Shown here piece after piece: positions 37,901-49,118 of a stretch of 64,000 nt of DNA. Both the position numbers and the translations under genes were made by a program. Every line of letters starts with the position of its first letter. The stretch's first letter is position 1. The notes below the pieces were generated by a model. It was not told where the DNA came from and ran no database searches. It was given only the letters and a program-made list of their open reading frames with translations. Source of the stretch: Halichondria panicea (lineage: Eukaryota; Porifera; Demospongiae; Suberitida; Halichondriidae); assembly GCF_963675165.1 (NCBI RefSeq), contig NC_087380.1:4207803-4271802 (forward strand), given 5' to 3'.

Positions 37901-38851
37901 CGTCATGAGTCTCGACGCTCTGGAGAGAAGGGTAGGAAGGTCGAGAAGAGGTCACAACGCAAGAAAGAGAAGCACTCCCGGAGGAGGTGAGTGGACAATT
38001 GTGCATGTAAATCATGTCGTGTTTATAATTATGTGCATGCATGTATTATGTATTATCTCTTTGAGGCTGAACTATGATAAATTATTATGCCAAGAGTGCA
38101 GCGTTTAGGACCTTTCGGTATGTGCACAGTAATATTATGTATGTGTACCTAGCTGTTATTGGGTGGTTATAATTGAATGGCCCTATACCTTGGCACTGTA
38201 TATAGTTTGTGACGTGCATTGTATACAGTGTGCATGTTTGTTTACATGTACTAACGTGTGTACATGTACGTGCACTGAGTTGATGTCTCCATTGCTTCAG
38301 GTCACGGACTAGGTCACAGTCCCGTAGCTCTGACTCTTCCTTTGAGGATGACTATGGTGTTAAGAAAGAAACTCTACTTCATGGCTCGTATGCTGACTAC
38401 GTCAAAGAGTACAAGTCTCGCTCTGGAGGGGGAGGAGAGCCAAGCTCTAGTGGGCGTGGTCAGGGAGAGTCTAGTGCCGGGAATTCGATGCCGTCAGTTG
38501 CCCAGATTGCATCAGCCTACCAAAAAGCACTCTCTGACGTGGCAACTGCCCTTCAACAGCAGCAAGGAAGTGCTAGCAGCAAGGTATGTATCTTATTGTG
38601 TATAAGTTGCAGTTGAGGCCTTGATTGCACAGAACGCCTGTTAATTATTGCAACAGCGACATAGTACTTGATACATTTCACTGATGAATGCAATCCAATA
38701 GATGCTGTTGTCTGTTTACATGTAGCTACCACTAAATTTTATTGGTGATACATACACGCTCGCATTAATTAATGGCGCTTGTATGGTGTTACAGATGGAC
38801 CCAAAAATGTATGCAAAGAAAGTGGAGGAATTTCTCTCCAAGAAATCATGA
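31939..38851 (+). CDS. YTH domain-containing protein 1, nuclear m6A reader, long isoform 600 aa
   Basis: Binds N6-methyladenosine in nuclear RNA and affects splicing and export. Fifteen exons in phase: 31939-31978, 32078-32356, 32884-32979, 33790-33834, 33952-34029, 34186-34295, 34761-34814, 34940-34994, 35223-35340, 35766-35850, 36122-36423, 37722-37807, 37872-37986, 38301-38583, 38795-38851. The acidic, Ser/Lys-rich N-terminus (1-180) precedes the YTH domain (about 195-330): [58 protein letters not shown]. Both tryptophans of the methyl-A cage are kept. The C-terminal arm is RS-rich and ends in blocks ([22 protein letters not shown]) that match the vertebrate YTHDC1 tail (LNGSYNDYVREF, YDMRVDDFL). 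Human YTHDC1 is about 727 aa. The 45-bp exon 33790-33834 is the least certain. Confidence 0.88.
34473..34513 (+). repeat. 41-bp duplicate of a YTH-domain exon inside the next intron
   Basis: Positions 34473-34513 repeat 34232-34272 exactly (AAACACTCGCTACTTTATCA and onward to CTTTGACA), the segment encoding [13 protein letters not shown]. The copy sits 178 bp downstream of the exon, with no flanking acceptor and donor pair, so it looks like a dead microduplication. Confidence 0.8.
36424..36901 (+). CDS. Alternative C-terminus of YTHDC1 (read-through of exon 11), short isoform
   Basis: Beyond the proposed donor at 36424 the reading frame of exon 11 stays open for 158 more codons to a TGA at 36899-36901. 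It encodes a Pro/Ser/Thr/Gln-rich tail followed by Lys-rich runs ([19 protein letters not shown]). Read this way YTHDC1 is 579 aa and lacks the RS-rich tail. The codons do not look random and no stop intervenes, so this is probably a true alternative last exon rather than unspliced noise. Possible weak poly(A) signals (AATATAAA, 36982) lie downstream. Confidence 0.6.
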
Positions 38852-38995
38852 ACTGATTCAAGAACCTACAAGTAGTGTAACTTCTGTATGTGCACCTTGA
38901 TTGAATGGTTTAATTGACCTTATTATATAAATCATTTATTGTGTGTATTTCTGTTTGCTAGCTGCTCTCTACTGTTCTCTGGAGTTCATACATGT

Positions 38996-39001
38996 AATAA
39001 A
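38996..39001 (+). other. Poly(A) signal AATAAA for YTHDC1 long form
   Basis: Canonical AATAAA 145 bases after the TGA of the last exon, followed by an AT/T-rich stretch. Confidence 0.5.
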
Positions 39002-39933
39002 ATTAATTTTGCCATTAAAGTTACAGCCGCGCAAAAATAATTTGGAGCATGGGATTGTAGTCCTAATGCTGGATGTAATTATATTATGGTATTTTGTCAC
39101 GACGATTTTCTATTTAGCATTTCAGATTTACTGCTGAACGGCAAATCATGGTGATAACAATTTCCAGATGACATGACTGTGCTTAACACTGTCTTTGGGA
39201 ACATGATCATAAAACTCCAACACTCAGACAATAATTTACCGTTTTAATTTTAGGCTTATAATTATAGCTTGTGGATAATCATTATAGATTGTATATAACT
39301 CGCGTCGAGAACAGTTGACCCAGCGGCACAAGCGAGGGGGTTTCCCCCATACATGTTGGCTATATCTGAAATAGATATTGTTATTTTTGTGGGCAAGCTG
39401 ACCTCCATGAAAACGTAGGCGTTGTTTACCAAAACACAAGCGATGCAGTGCAGGCAGGCATGCAGTTGATTTTTACTCAAAAAAATCACCGTTTCTGAAT
39501 TGACATTTTATATATAGACAAACCCGGAGCCCCTATAATTATTATAGCTATTGGCGCATGCATGGGCATAATGAAGCAACGATAATTATCAGCTATAATT
39601 AACCTTCATAAAAGAGTTCATGAGCCACAAAACTTAAGTGTCATTGGGTAGCTCAAACCCTTGATGGGACTCCATGCATGAAGAGCTATAGGGCAAAGCT
39701 CTAATCTGTATTTTACTGGAAATAATATTCTACAAGTACAGCTAGTAGCTATAGATACATGTTAGTATAATTATGTACACAATGATACATATCATGCGGT
39801 GACACCTTCAAGGTAATATAACTTTCCTTGCTATAATTATAACAATTTTTATTACATAATTATTATAATACAACTTTTTAATTATGTACAGGGCTTGCAT
39901 CGATCCATAATTATAGTTCAAAATCCAGACTAG
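39002..39933. other. Intergenic stretch with MITE remnants
   Basis: No gene seen. About 39240-39490 contains GTGGGCAAGCTGACCTCCATG and GCAGTGCAGGCAGGCATG blocks, shared with elements at 10.65 kb and 58.25 kb. The sequence is otherwise AT-rich. Confidence 0.45.
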
Positions 39934-42900
39934 CTACTTCAATTCGTTTATCTTTTCTCTCAATTTGGCCTCATTGGCTCCTGTCACAGATCCAATCTGT
40001 AGGAGAATAATTACAAATAATCGCTAATCATTTCGTCACTCAAGTCGACATGACATAGTATGGCCACACAAAACGATATAATCTGTGTGCATGTGTCACC
40101 TAAGAGATCAAATTGGTAATCATGCACCTTAAAGTGTAATATCTGCATCTCTACAACATGCAGTTACATGTACACATGTACCTACCTACCTTTTCGCTGT
40201 TCTTGTAGAAATTGAAAGTGGGCATAGCTGAAATTCCTACGTGTTCAGCAGTCTCCTGAATTGAATAGAGCATAATTAATAATTATTATAGTGCACACAA
40301 GTAATTACTGAAGGAGTGTACCGTATATACATGTAGCGCTTTTTTTTTGAGGAGCTAAAATTTCGCGGATTGACCTTGAACCTCTAACATTGGAATCATC
40401 GTTTACTTCCGGTATTGAACTCTATCCTCGAAAATAAATGTTTGGTTTGCCTCACTCCTTGCAGAGCTAACTAGTAAATAGAATAGCTTGCATGCTATGC
40501 ACAACTTTGAAGAGACATGGACATCAATTTAGGTAAGCAAAAGTAGCCATAACTCGACCAAAATCCGCTAAAAGCCTATAGAAGCTCTTACCTGTACTTC
40601 AATTGTAGCTGAGCAGGTATAGAAGTGGTGATACACACACAAACACTACCGTGTACCCCGCTGCGCATTCACACACAACGAAGTCAGTCTCAAAACAAAG
40701 TTCTACATTTAAGTACAGTGGAACCTCAATTAACGACCACCTCCAAAGAGCAACCACACGCTACATGTATATAACGGCCAAGTGCTCAGGTCTGGATTGA
40801 AACTTCAATGTAAAGAAACCTCTCAGGAGCGACCACTCCGTATAATGAGCAGCTTTCTAGTCCCCTAATCAGCTTTAGCAATGGAAAATAACATCCCAGA
40901 ACAGACAGCCACACTCAGAATTAGGAAAGTGCATGCAAATACATAATAACAAGGTGGGATACTTAAACTTCAACGTACATCATTGTCATCCACATCCACT
41001 TTGTAGAACTTCACATCAGTGAATTCAAGACTCATAGCCTGCAAGAATGGAAGTAAGCATGTTGTTGCGCCTACAGTTAAAGTGGCAATCCCTTGTAGGC
41101 AATATATAAAATACTCTATATGATGTAGAGTTCATCATATCAAAAAACCTCTGGATTTTACTACAGGGAATGGTCGAGGGCTGTCATGGAACAGTGGGGA
41201 TAGGAAAACAATATGCCTCACAGACTACCCTTAGGGCACCTCTGATTTCTTAGACACTAGTCACATAAGGATCAAGGTATTAATACAAGGTATTAATACA
41301 TGTACTTCCTGAATTCTAACGAATACTGTAATACAGGGTTTAAAATGTAAACGAAGACTTACAAACATGCTTAATTGCATGCAAATCATAATAATTAGAA
41401 ATGCGATCAGGCTTGTACAGTGTAATTCGCAATTAAATACGTATTCGAAACTAAGTTAGACAATGTTTAGGAGGTATGTAATATAGAAGCCGAAGGGACT
41501 GCTGACCTACCCTCAGGATCCTAAATCAAATGAAGCTAGTAGTGGGGTGCAAAACCCCAGGGACGCCTTCCATGTGAATAATAAGGCTATAAACCCCACG
41601 TGATGTTTTAATTAATGACCTTTTGTACAGGCTGTACTAGTATCTCGAGTGCAGGGAGCAAGGATATTACCTAGTCCCGAACTTTTGATATATGCCACCT
41701 AAACCAGTGGCGTAGCCAGGATTTTGGGAAGGGCAGGGCTCAAATCCGTTGAGCATAGGCACTGAATTTCATTGGAGTTGATGGAGCACAAAAGGTGGGG
41801 GGGGGGGCTCTAGCCCTGTCAGCCCCCCTCTGCCTACGCCACTATAAACATGGATGACTAACAATTACCGGTATTAGAAAAATCTTATTTTGCAATCTTG
41901 ATCTTTGCACTATAATTATTAACAGTTTTCCTGCTGACTATATAATACCACCTACATCTACCCTGCAGCAAACCGTTCAAATTTATACCCTAGCAGCAGA
42001 AGGCAAATATTACAGTCTCAAAGAATGGACAATAACTCAAACTCGACCGGGGGCGCCTGGGGATAATTCATTTCTGTTGTGATTTCAAAGCAGATGATGT
42101 CCCCATGTAATGTTTTAATTTGACCGGGTCGTACTTTCTCTGTACATACCTCAAACTAAGTACTAGTACATCCTATACAGTGGCGTAGGAAGTGGGGTGG
42201 CTCCAGGGGCTGGAGCCCCCCCTTGTTGGAGAGCAATGTTTAGCTTGAACTGTTGAGCTAGCTATTAAACTGTAATTACGTGATTATTTCAATGATGGGC
42301 TAGATTTCAAAAGTCTAAAGTGCAAAGTGATCTAGATCTACCACAGAGATAACGCAGAGATTTTTGCGAAGTTGGTGGCCAGAATACTATGAGCCCCCCT
42401 TGCAAAAAATCTTCCTACGCCACTGCTATACGTGCATTGTACATACCTCCAACTAAGTACTAGTACATCCTATACGTGCATTGTACATACATGTACCTCA
42501 AACTAAGTACTAGTACATCCTATGCATTGTACATACCTCAAACTTGGGGCCGATAACTTTGCAGGGTCCACACCATGCAGCAGTGAAGTCTATTACCACC
42601 AACTTGTTACCAGCGTCTTTTAGAGCCTGATCATACTCATTCTGCAGATACACATACCGTACTTGCTGTAATTACAGGGCCAAAAAACCCTATACGTAGT
42701 TACATGTATGTATTTCACAATGGCGCATCTTTTTAGCACCTAAAAATCCTAAAAATTGCATTCAGTCCAAGCTAGCGCTTACATGAGCTACATGTAGTCG
42801 TAGTGTAGAGTGCAATCTCACAGGGATCTTGACGGTTCTCAATTTTTGGTATCTGTATTGTACAGCTGCATATAGACGTACCGGTAACACATGCAGTACG

Positions 42901-44446
42901 GCTATACATCAAATCATAGATTGAAGAGTTAGAGAGATTGGCAACGGAGTGGTGTACGTGATGCTTTTACATTGAATCTGCAATAGAGCCTCAAGAAATT
43001 ATCCGCGCTATGCCCTATGAACGAGGCTATTAAGCAAATTTTTGCCGGGTAACTACACAAAAATAAGAAAGTTGTGTTTCCTCGAGACGTCATCTCTTAC
43101 AGCAATTTATAACACGTCTAGTCAGTGAACCACGTACTTGCTAATGACTGACCACACCCAGTAAAAAGAGACAAGTTATAAGTCCCAAGGCTGTTTTAGA
43201 GCTAATGGATCGTGTAAATTGTAAGCGTGCTGGTTATAACTAATACAATAGGTATAGACCTTGAAATACTAGAGCACTAAAGTGCAAACCCTCGGCTGGT
43301 GACATGATTATAAAGAAACCAGAAGACTGATATAATGCAGTGCATATAGTGATGTTGTTATCATCATCATGCATGACTTGCACAGCAACTCAGGAGCAAT
43401 AAAACTAAACCAGACTGGAGGCATGCTGAAACATTTGAGAACAGGTATTTAGATATATGCACTGTGGATTAGGATCACAGCAAAGAAGCCTGGAGTCTCA
43501 GAGAAGTATGGCTCCAGGTCCTGCATGGATCCCAGTCAGCTAAAGCAAGCTTTCTACTTTAGTGACCCTGTTCCATTGTTTCTGGACCTGGTACAGGATC
43601 ACTTCAGTTATAAGTAACACATGTGCAAGTTCTGTTCAAGCTACATTTTGCTCACTTTTATTAGACAACGAAGCTTTAACACCGAAAGCTGCCACTATTA
43701 GAAGTACTGACTTGTTGTGTGGAGGCTACCCATGCTGTAAACGCAGTGCTAGAGCATCCAGGTAAGCAGACCCAGTCACAAGCTTCTTAGCTTTTGCTCG
43801 TTTTTATTTGACAACGAAGGTTTAACATCAAATTCTGCCACTATTAAAATTAATAACTTGTTGTATGAAGGCTATTCATGCTGTAAACGCAGTGCTGTGG
43901 CATCCAGGTGAGTAGATTCACCTGTCACAAACAAACCAAACAACTACTATAACCCGTGGCCGCCCACGCGCCTCGGGTTAATAAGTGAGTTGCACGGACT
44001 GAGCACAGTTACTTGTAGTTTATTATGCACTGTGTGTAGAAATAGGTATTGTTGTGATGGCCTCAACAAAACCGCAGCATAGCACAGATGTTACTCGAGG
44101 ATACCTTTGTTTCCAACACTACGGTACACCCACGCATTATGGTAGTTAGTGGTTTTGGTTTTTCTACAATGGGACAACTCATGAGTCTCAACACGGCCAG
44201 TACCGCAGCATTTTTCTAGCTGCCTCGGGTGAAAAGGGGGTGTTTCCAGACCAGGTTGGCTTTTCTTACTCAAATTATGCTCAATGACAGACTAGACTAG
44301 ACGTAGACTCACATGGACACTTCAATATAATTTGCTTGAATTTCAATAATTATGGTAGTGGGGCTGTAATAATTTTCCAAAAGATAGGCAGCTAGGCCAA
44401 GATCATGGTGTGCAATTTTTACCTTTGTTTTGAGGTATTCTGGCAT
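39934..44446 (-). CDS. Thioredoxin, canonical WCGPC, 105 aa (with possible N-extended isoform)
   Basis: Small dithiol-disulfide oxidoreductase, reduced by thioredoxin reductase. Five exons in phase: 44446-44423, 42641-42537, 41038-40979, 40255-40190, 39996-39934. The protein starts [19 protein letters not shown], carries [10 protein letters not shown] (Cys32, Cys35), KVDVDDND, and the cis-proline AMPTF (Pro75), and ends [15 protein letters not shown]. The 105-residue length is exactly that of animal cytosolic thioredoxins. The neighbouring gene at 49293-51085 has exons of identical length, so the two arose by duplication. Upstream, exon 1 can extend to a CTGCAG acceptor at 44541 and splice to 45964-45877; that form would be 166 aa (see separate entry). 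Introns contain several miniature elements. Confidence 0.92.
41705..41843. mobile_element. Short TIR element (CAGTGGCGTAGCCAGG)
   Basis: CAGTGGCGTAGCCAGG at the left and GCCTACGCCACT at the right are inverted. The unit contains a G12 run. A second member of the family is at 42178-42425 (CAGTGGCGTAGGAAG ... CTTCCTACGCCACTG). Both lie in introns of the first thioredoxin. Confidence 0.6.
42178..42425. mobile_element. Short TIR element (CAGTGGCGTAGGAAG)
   Basis: The ends CAGTGGCGTAGGAAG and CTTCCTACGCCACTG are inverted copies. Internal GGAGCCCCCCCTTG and GAGCCCCCCTTG repeat each other. Same family as 41705-41843. Confidence 0.6.
43268..43983 (+). repeat. Segmental direct repeat, copy 1
   Basis: Starts ACTAGAGCACTAAAGTGCAA and runs about 716 bp to CGCCTCGGGTTAATAA. 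It contains two related ~150-bp monomers (ACAACGAAGCTTTAACACCG and ACAACGAAGGTTTAACATC). Copy 2 lies at 46463-47241 in the same orientation and is nearly identical over most of its length. A 170-bp dispersed repeat (43067-43244, inverted relative to 11640-11961) abuts it. Confidence 0.8.
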
Positions 44447-45964
44447 CTTGACTGTTGAAGAAACACTTCTTGGAATTGGAGATCCAGACTCTATTCGCAA
44501 CCCTGCAGTCAAGTCGCCAGTGTACCGGATGTCCACGTAGCCTGCACAAGTTTATCTGCCGTGGGAATACAATTATTTCTACATATAGTATACAACATTT
44601 TACGGGGATTTACGGAGTGTTTACTACCTGCTTGCACAAAAGTTACAAAAGTTGCAAAACTGCTGCTGCAAACTGTACATGATCAGCAAATATCTGGTGT
44701 CAGCTGTAGCCAGCCATGTGGGGTTATCAGTTAACCAATGTGTGGTTGAAGTTAAGATAACAGTGTTCATTCCAAGTCTCTCTTTGGCTTGGGGCCATTT
44801 TTGTCTTAAGCACTTCACACATACTTAGGTGTTTTTGACATGTAAATGTTCAGTACTACAGGTGTAACAAATTTTGTTTTGTGCCCAACGCTCCTTTTTA
44901 CAGTTATCCTTGGAATAAAATCTAAAAAAATTCAAAATGACAAGATAACTGCTAAGATCTTTAGTCATAATAATTGTCTTCAACACGTCAAATTTTACTG
45001 TACATACAATTATGATTCATAAATAACATTTTACAGGTGTATAATATTGTCTTCTTTTCTCTTTTCTCTTTCTTGGTGAATAACTGCAATTGGGGAGAGA
45101 AACAGCAGTGTAAATTATAATTATATACTCTTCACAGACTCATGGAAAGTAAGTTTCACGACGGTGATTGTGGCCCGTGTACACTATGTACCAGACGTTC
45201 AGGGAAGTACAAGCACTTCGGTGCAATGGACAGTGAGTTGCAGGCATTCATAAACACAGCTTAACATTAGGAATACAACAATGCATTTGCTATGTGCTAA
45301 ACAACTTGCAAAACAATCCGCTATTTAAGCCTCGTTGGCTCCCAAAGGAAACGAGTAAAAAGTGCAACGTAAGTTTATGTAAAAATCCATGGCGAAGTAA
45401 CACCACAGTAGAAACTAAAGACATGAGACATTCCAGCAAACTACCAGAAAGTACAAGACAGACTGGACTATGTACTGGGCTGCAAATGCAAAACCGGATG
45501 TAGCACTCGTAGATGCATTAAAGGGTCTAGGTCATGTGGGCCTGGATGTCGATGTATTTCGTGTGAAAACTTACCAACAAAGGATGGCCCAGTTCATTCT
45601 CAAAGTGGAGATGTTGAAGATGACTGTATTGAGACTCAGATTCCAGTTTTTACAAGATGACCATCAAGATCACAGTACAGACTCTATAATGGAGTCTGTG
45701 TTTGGCAGAGAAGATAAATATTAGTTTTTAGTAAGTGCTTAGGACAGATCTACCCATACTACTACTACTACTACAACATAACACAAAATTTGTTTGGGTC
45801 AAAACGTTGGGGCCATTTTTGTCTTCCATGTCTATACAACTAGCAACTATCATTACCTTATAATAAAATAACTTACCTTCAATATCAGCGATTTTTGTTT
45901 GTGCCCAGTTACAGAAATATTTGACCATCTTTAAAATTACACTCGTGTACCTTCCATCCGCCAT
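44447..45964 (-). CDS. Candidate 61-residue N-terminal extension of the first thioredoxin
   Basis: Exon 45964-45877 starts with an ATG (MADGRYTSVILKMVKYF) and ends GAAG/GTAAGT in phase 1. The frame of thioredoxin exon 1 is open upstream to an acceptor TGTGCAG at 44542, giving the segment YVDIRYTGDLTAGLRIES before MPEYLKT. Phases match, so a 166-aa protein results. The extension has no recognised domain and is not an obvious mitochondrial presequence (it contains acidic residues early). It could instead be 5' UTR of the short form, or a chance open frame. Confidence 0.45.
45142..45660 (+). CDS. CXC (tesmin/TSO1-like) domain protein, probably remnant or partial
   Basis: Exon 1 (45142-45232) begins MESKFHDGDCGPCTLC; exon 2 (45437-45660) follows a CAG acceptor in matching phase. 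Exon 2 contains LGCKCKTGCSTRRCIK...SCGPGCRCISCENL, the Cys spacing of half of a CXC (CRC) domain, which binds DNA and zinc. It ends in an acidic tail and TGA. The product would be 104 aa, much shorter than full tesmin/TSO1 proteins, which carry two CXC copies. In invertebrate genomes single CXC motifs also occur in transposon-linked genes, which fits its position between two segmental repeats (family knowledge plus inference). It lies antisense within the possible intron of the N-extended thioredoxin. Further 5' exons may exist. Confidence 0.4.
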
Positions 45965-46462
45965 TTTGTCTTGAACTCTTTGTTCAATTTCAGTCACTAA
46001 CAATGCGCTTGGGTTGAAAATATAAGCTGAAATAATAGCCTGTAAAGTACTCTATCTGTAACTGTGTTTTTGGACAACATAAAGAATCTCTGTAGTGTTA
46101 AACTCAAGCTTAAAGTAAACTAGCCCTGCTTTTGTTTACATACGTTTTTCTTATTGTAGCACACTTCCTGCCCGGCTGATTAATTTTGCGGAAGTGTGAC
46201 ACTGGCGACTTGACTGCCTGTAAAACTCCTCCCCTAATCTTCCGTTATTCTAGAGATAACTCGGCCTGGGGATAAATTAATCGTGCTAATAGTAGGGTTG
46301 GGTCGAAAACAGCAAAAAGGCCCCCTCTGGATCTCACCCAAGAAGCAAGACAAAGTTATTTTGAGTTTATATATCTGTTGCCCATATCATTTGTGACATT
46401 TGTGTGAAATATGAACTGAATTGAACATTGTATGAAAAAGTTATAACAGCAAAACTAAAAAA

Positions 46463-47241
46463 ACTAGAGCACTAAAGTGCAAACCCTCGGCTGGTGACAT
46501 GATTATAAAGAAACCAGAAGACTGATATAATGCAGTGCATATAGTGATGTTGTTATCATCATCATGCATGACTTGCACAGCAACTCAGGAGCAATAAAAC
46601 TAAACCAGACTGGAGGCATGCTGAAACATTTGAGAACAGGTAGTAGTACTATAAATATATGCACTGTGGATTAGGATCACAGCAAAGAAGCATGGAGTCT
46701 CAGAGAAGTATGGCTCCAGGTCCTGCATGGATCCCAGTCAGCTAAAGCAAGCTTTCTGGTTTAGTGACCCTGTTCCAATATTGTTCCTGGTATATACAGC
46801 TTTCTACTTTAGTGACCCTGTTCCATTGTTTCTGGACCTGGTACAGGATCACTTCAGTTATAAGTAACGCATGTGCAAGTTCTGTTCAAGCTACATTTTG
46901 CTCGCTTTTATTAGACAACGAAGCTTTAACACCGAAAGCTGCCACTATTAGAAGTACTGACTTGTTGTGTGGAGGCTACCCATGCTGTAAACGCAGTGCT
47001 AGAGCATCCAGGTAAGCAGACCCAGTCACAAGCTTCTTAGCTTTTGCTCGTTTTTATTTGACAACGAAGGTTTAACATGAAATTCTGCCACTATTAAAAT
47101 TAATAACTTGTTGTATGAAGGCTATCCATGCTGTAAACGCAGTGCCATGGCATGCAGGTGAGTAGACTCACACATTACAAACAAACAAACAGACCAACGG
47201 ACTACTATACCCGTGGCCGCCCACGCGCGCCTCGGGTAACA
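46463..47241 (+). repeat. Segmental direct repeat, copy 2
   Basis: Near-identical to 43268-43983 but with an extra ~55-bp duplication of the TTTAGTGACCCTGTTCCA segment (about 46761-46800) and a short insertion near 46640. It ends CGCGCGCCTCGGGTAACAA. Confidence 0.8.
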
Positions 47242-48049
47242 ACCACTTTTTGTTCATCTTCTCCTCACGTTCATCAGTCAGATAATCTAGAGAACTGGAG
47301 GTCCACAGGACAAAGTAATGGCACCGTACTGTTCTCAATCGCCTTGGGTAGTGCAGTAACTAATCTGTTTTCCTCGAAGTTAAATTTGCTAGGGTGGAAG
47401 CTACGCCCTCTTTAACAGGTGCAGAGTTGAGGTCGCCATTGTTTACCTACTGAGCATGCTCAGACATAGCAGAAAGCATGGCCACACCCCTCTTATCTTA
47501 GCAACCACTTGAGGTCTATAGCAACAGTAGTGTTTTGCACTGTCGATTCTTACCGCTCCAGTTAATGCTCGAAAATTATGTTGAAGCTCTTCATTGCATT
47601 CTGAGCCTGCTCTGTCTGGGCTTGTGATAATAAATTATTGCATGCAGACCAAAAAACTTATGAAAATTATCATAACAGACACAAACTGCAACAGTGCAAA
47701 TAAAAATTCAGTACAGTTGCTAGCTCTTTTTTATCCGCATAGTAAAGGTAGATTGCCACCTACTGAAGATATTTGATCTAGCTAGCACCATAGATAAATC
47801 TATGCTAGTACCTGTGAAGAAAAATTGTAGGTACAAACAAGTGTAAAAAAAATTTGTGAAAAAAATAATGGTGAGAAGTAGGGTTGCATGTTGGATGAGC
47901 CGCTGGCAAAAGGATGTGAACAAGATGGGTAACCCTAAAAGGAACGCCCATTAGAATAGACACAAAACGTCATTACTTAAAATATTGTACGTGGTTTCTC
48001 AAGACCACTTTAATATTAACGCATGCATGCAGTGAAAAAAGTTTACAAA
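47242..48049. other. Gene-free stretch between repeats
   Basis: No exon supported. A diverged third copy of the foldback arm start (TACAAACAAGTGTAAAAAAA) lies at about 47831-47905. Confidence 0.4.
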
Positions 48050-48578
48050 CAAGTGCAAAAAACATTTTGTGAAAAAATGGGAAGAGTAGGGTTGGAAGAG
48101 CATGTGCACTGAAGTAACAAAAAGTTCGAAAACAAGATTGTGGGTTGGTATAGTCTTGCATGCTCCAACTAGTTGGGGGTGGGGCACGATCTTTAACAGT
48201 TGGGTCCAGCACTACTTCGAGTTTTGGGTGGGCAGGGCTCATCTATAGAGTCTCAAATTTATTACACCATGTGTTTCGGTGCTGTAACAGAAAGAAACGT
48301 TAATTTGAAAAAGCCTCATTCAAATGTGTCATTAGCTATGTAGAAACACATGCAAGTTGATGGTCAAATAGGTGATCAAGCGTCTCAAATAAAGAAAGAG
48401 GTGTAATGAGAAGTAGTGCTGGACCCAACTGTTAAAGATCGTGCCCCACCCCCAACTAGTTGGAGCATGCAAGACTATACCAACCCACAATCTTGTTTTC
48501 GAACTTTTTGTTACTTCAGTGCACATGCTCTTCCAACCCTACTCTTCCCATTTTTTCACAAAATGTTTTTTGCACTTG
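48050..48578. repeat. Large foldback: 167-bp near-perfect inverted arms, 194-bp spacer
   Basis: The left arm (48050-48216) and right arm (48411-48578) are reverse complements with almost no mismatches, starting CAAGTGCAAAAAACATTTTG. A transcript through it would form a very long double-stranded RNA. Matching 'proteins' can be read from both arms, but they are the same sequence seen twice and not genes. Located between the two thioredoxin genes. Confidence 0.85.
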
Positions 48579-49118
48579 TATCAACTATGATTCGATTGGC
48601 TGCAGTGCCTTGGTAGACTCCATGTATATCTTCTAATAGACACTTTATGGTACACAAGTACTACTCAGGTTGGTTAAGGCCGTTTCACAAATATCGGCCA
48701 TAAATGAGGGTGCATTGCAGTCTATTCATTGTCATTGTGTACCTTTTTATTCGGGATTCACATTAGATACGTAAAATGGGTCAGGATGATAACACCGTTG
48801 CCATGGTTACTGCCTTGTGTACATTAACTTGCTATTTACTTTAACTAAAGGACGCTGTCTCCAATAATCACTTTCATGATTCAATCTTAGTATCAAAAGA
48901 AAGCTCTTACTACAGTGCAATAGAAACCAAGTGGATATTTAGGGCTGCTATCACGTATTTTGTACAGTAAACATACAAATCATAAATTTTCATGTTTTTT
49001 GAGCATTTTTTTCAATAAAGTTGCTATAATCAGAGGTAAAATGAGCTCACACCAAATATCCACTTTGTTTCTAGTAAACCTCACTAAGAGCTTTCTTTTG
49101 ATACCAATATTGCTTTCT

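Noticed and set aside
44504-46207. 19-bp inverted match (ACACTGGCGACTTGACTGC) between thioredoxin exon 1 and 46189-46207
   Set aside because: Too short and isolated to interpret, although close to a segmental repeat boundary.
43268-47241. LTR retrotransposon with direct terminal repeats
   Set aside because: The repeats lack TG...CA ends, and there is no primer-binding site, reverse transcriptase or integrase frame between them; the interior holds thioredoxin and CXC exons.
47973-48616. Similar 'proteins' on opposite strands
   Set aside because: They are the two arms of the same foldback read in opposite directions, not genes.
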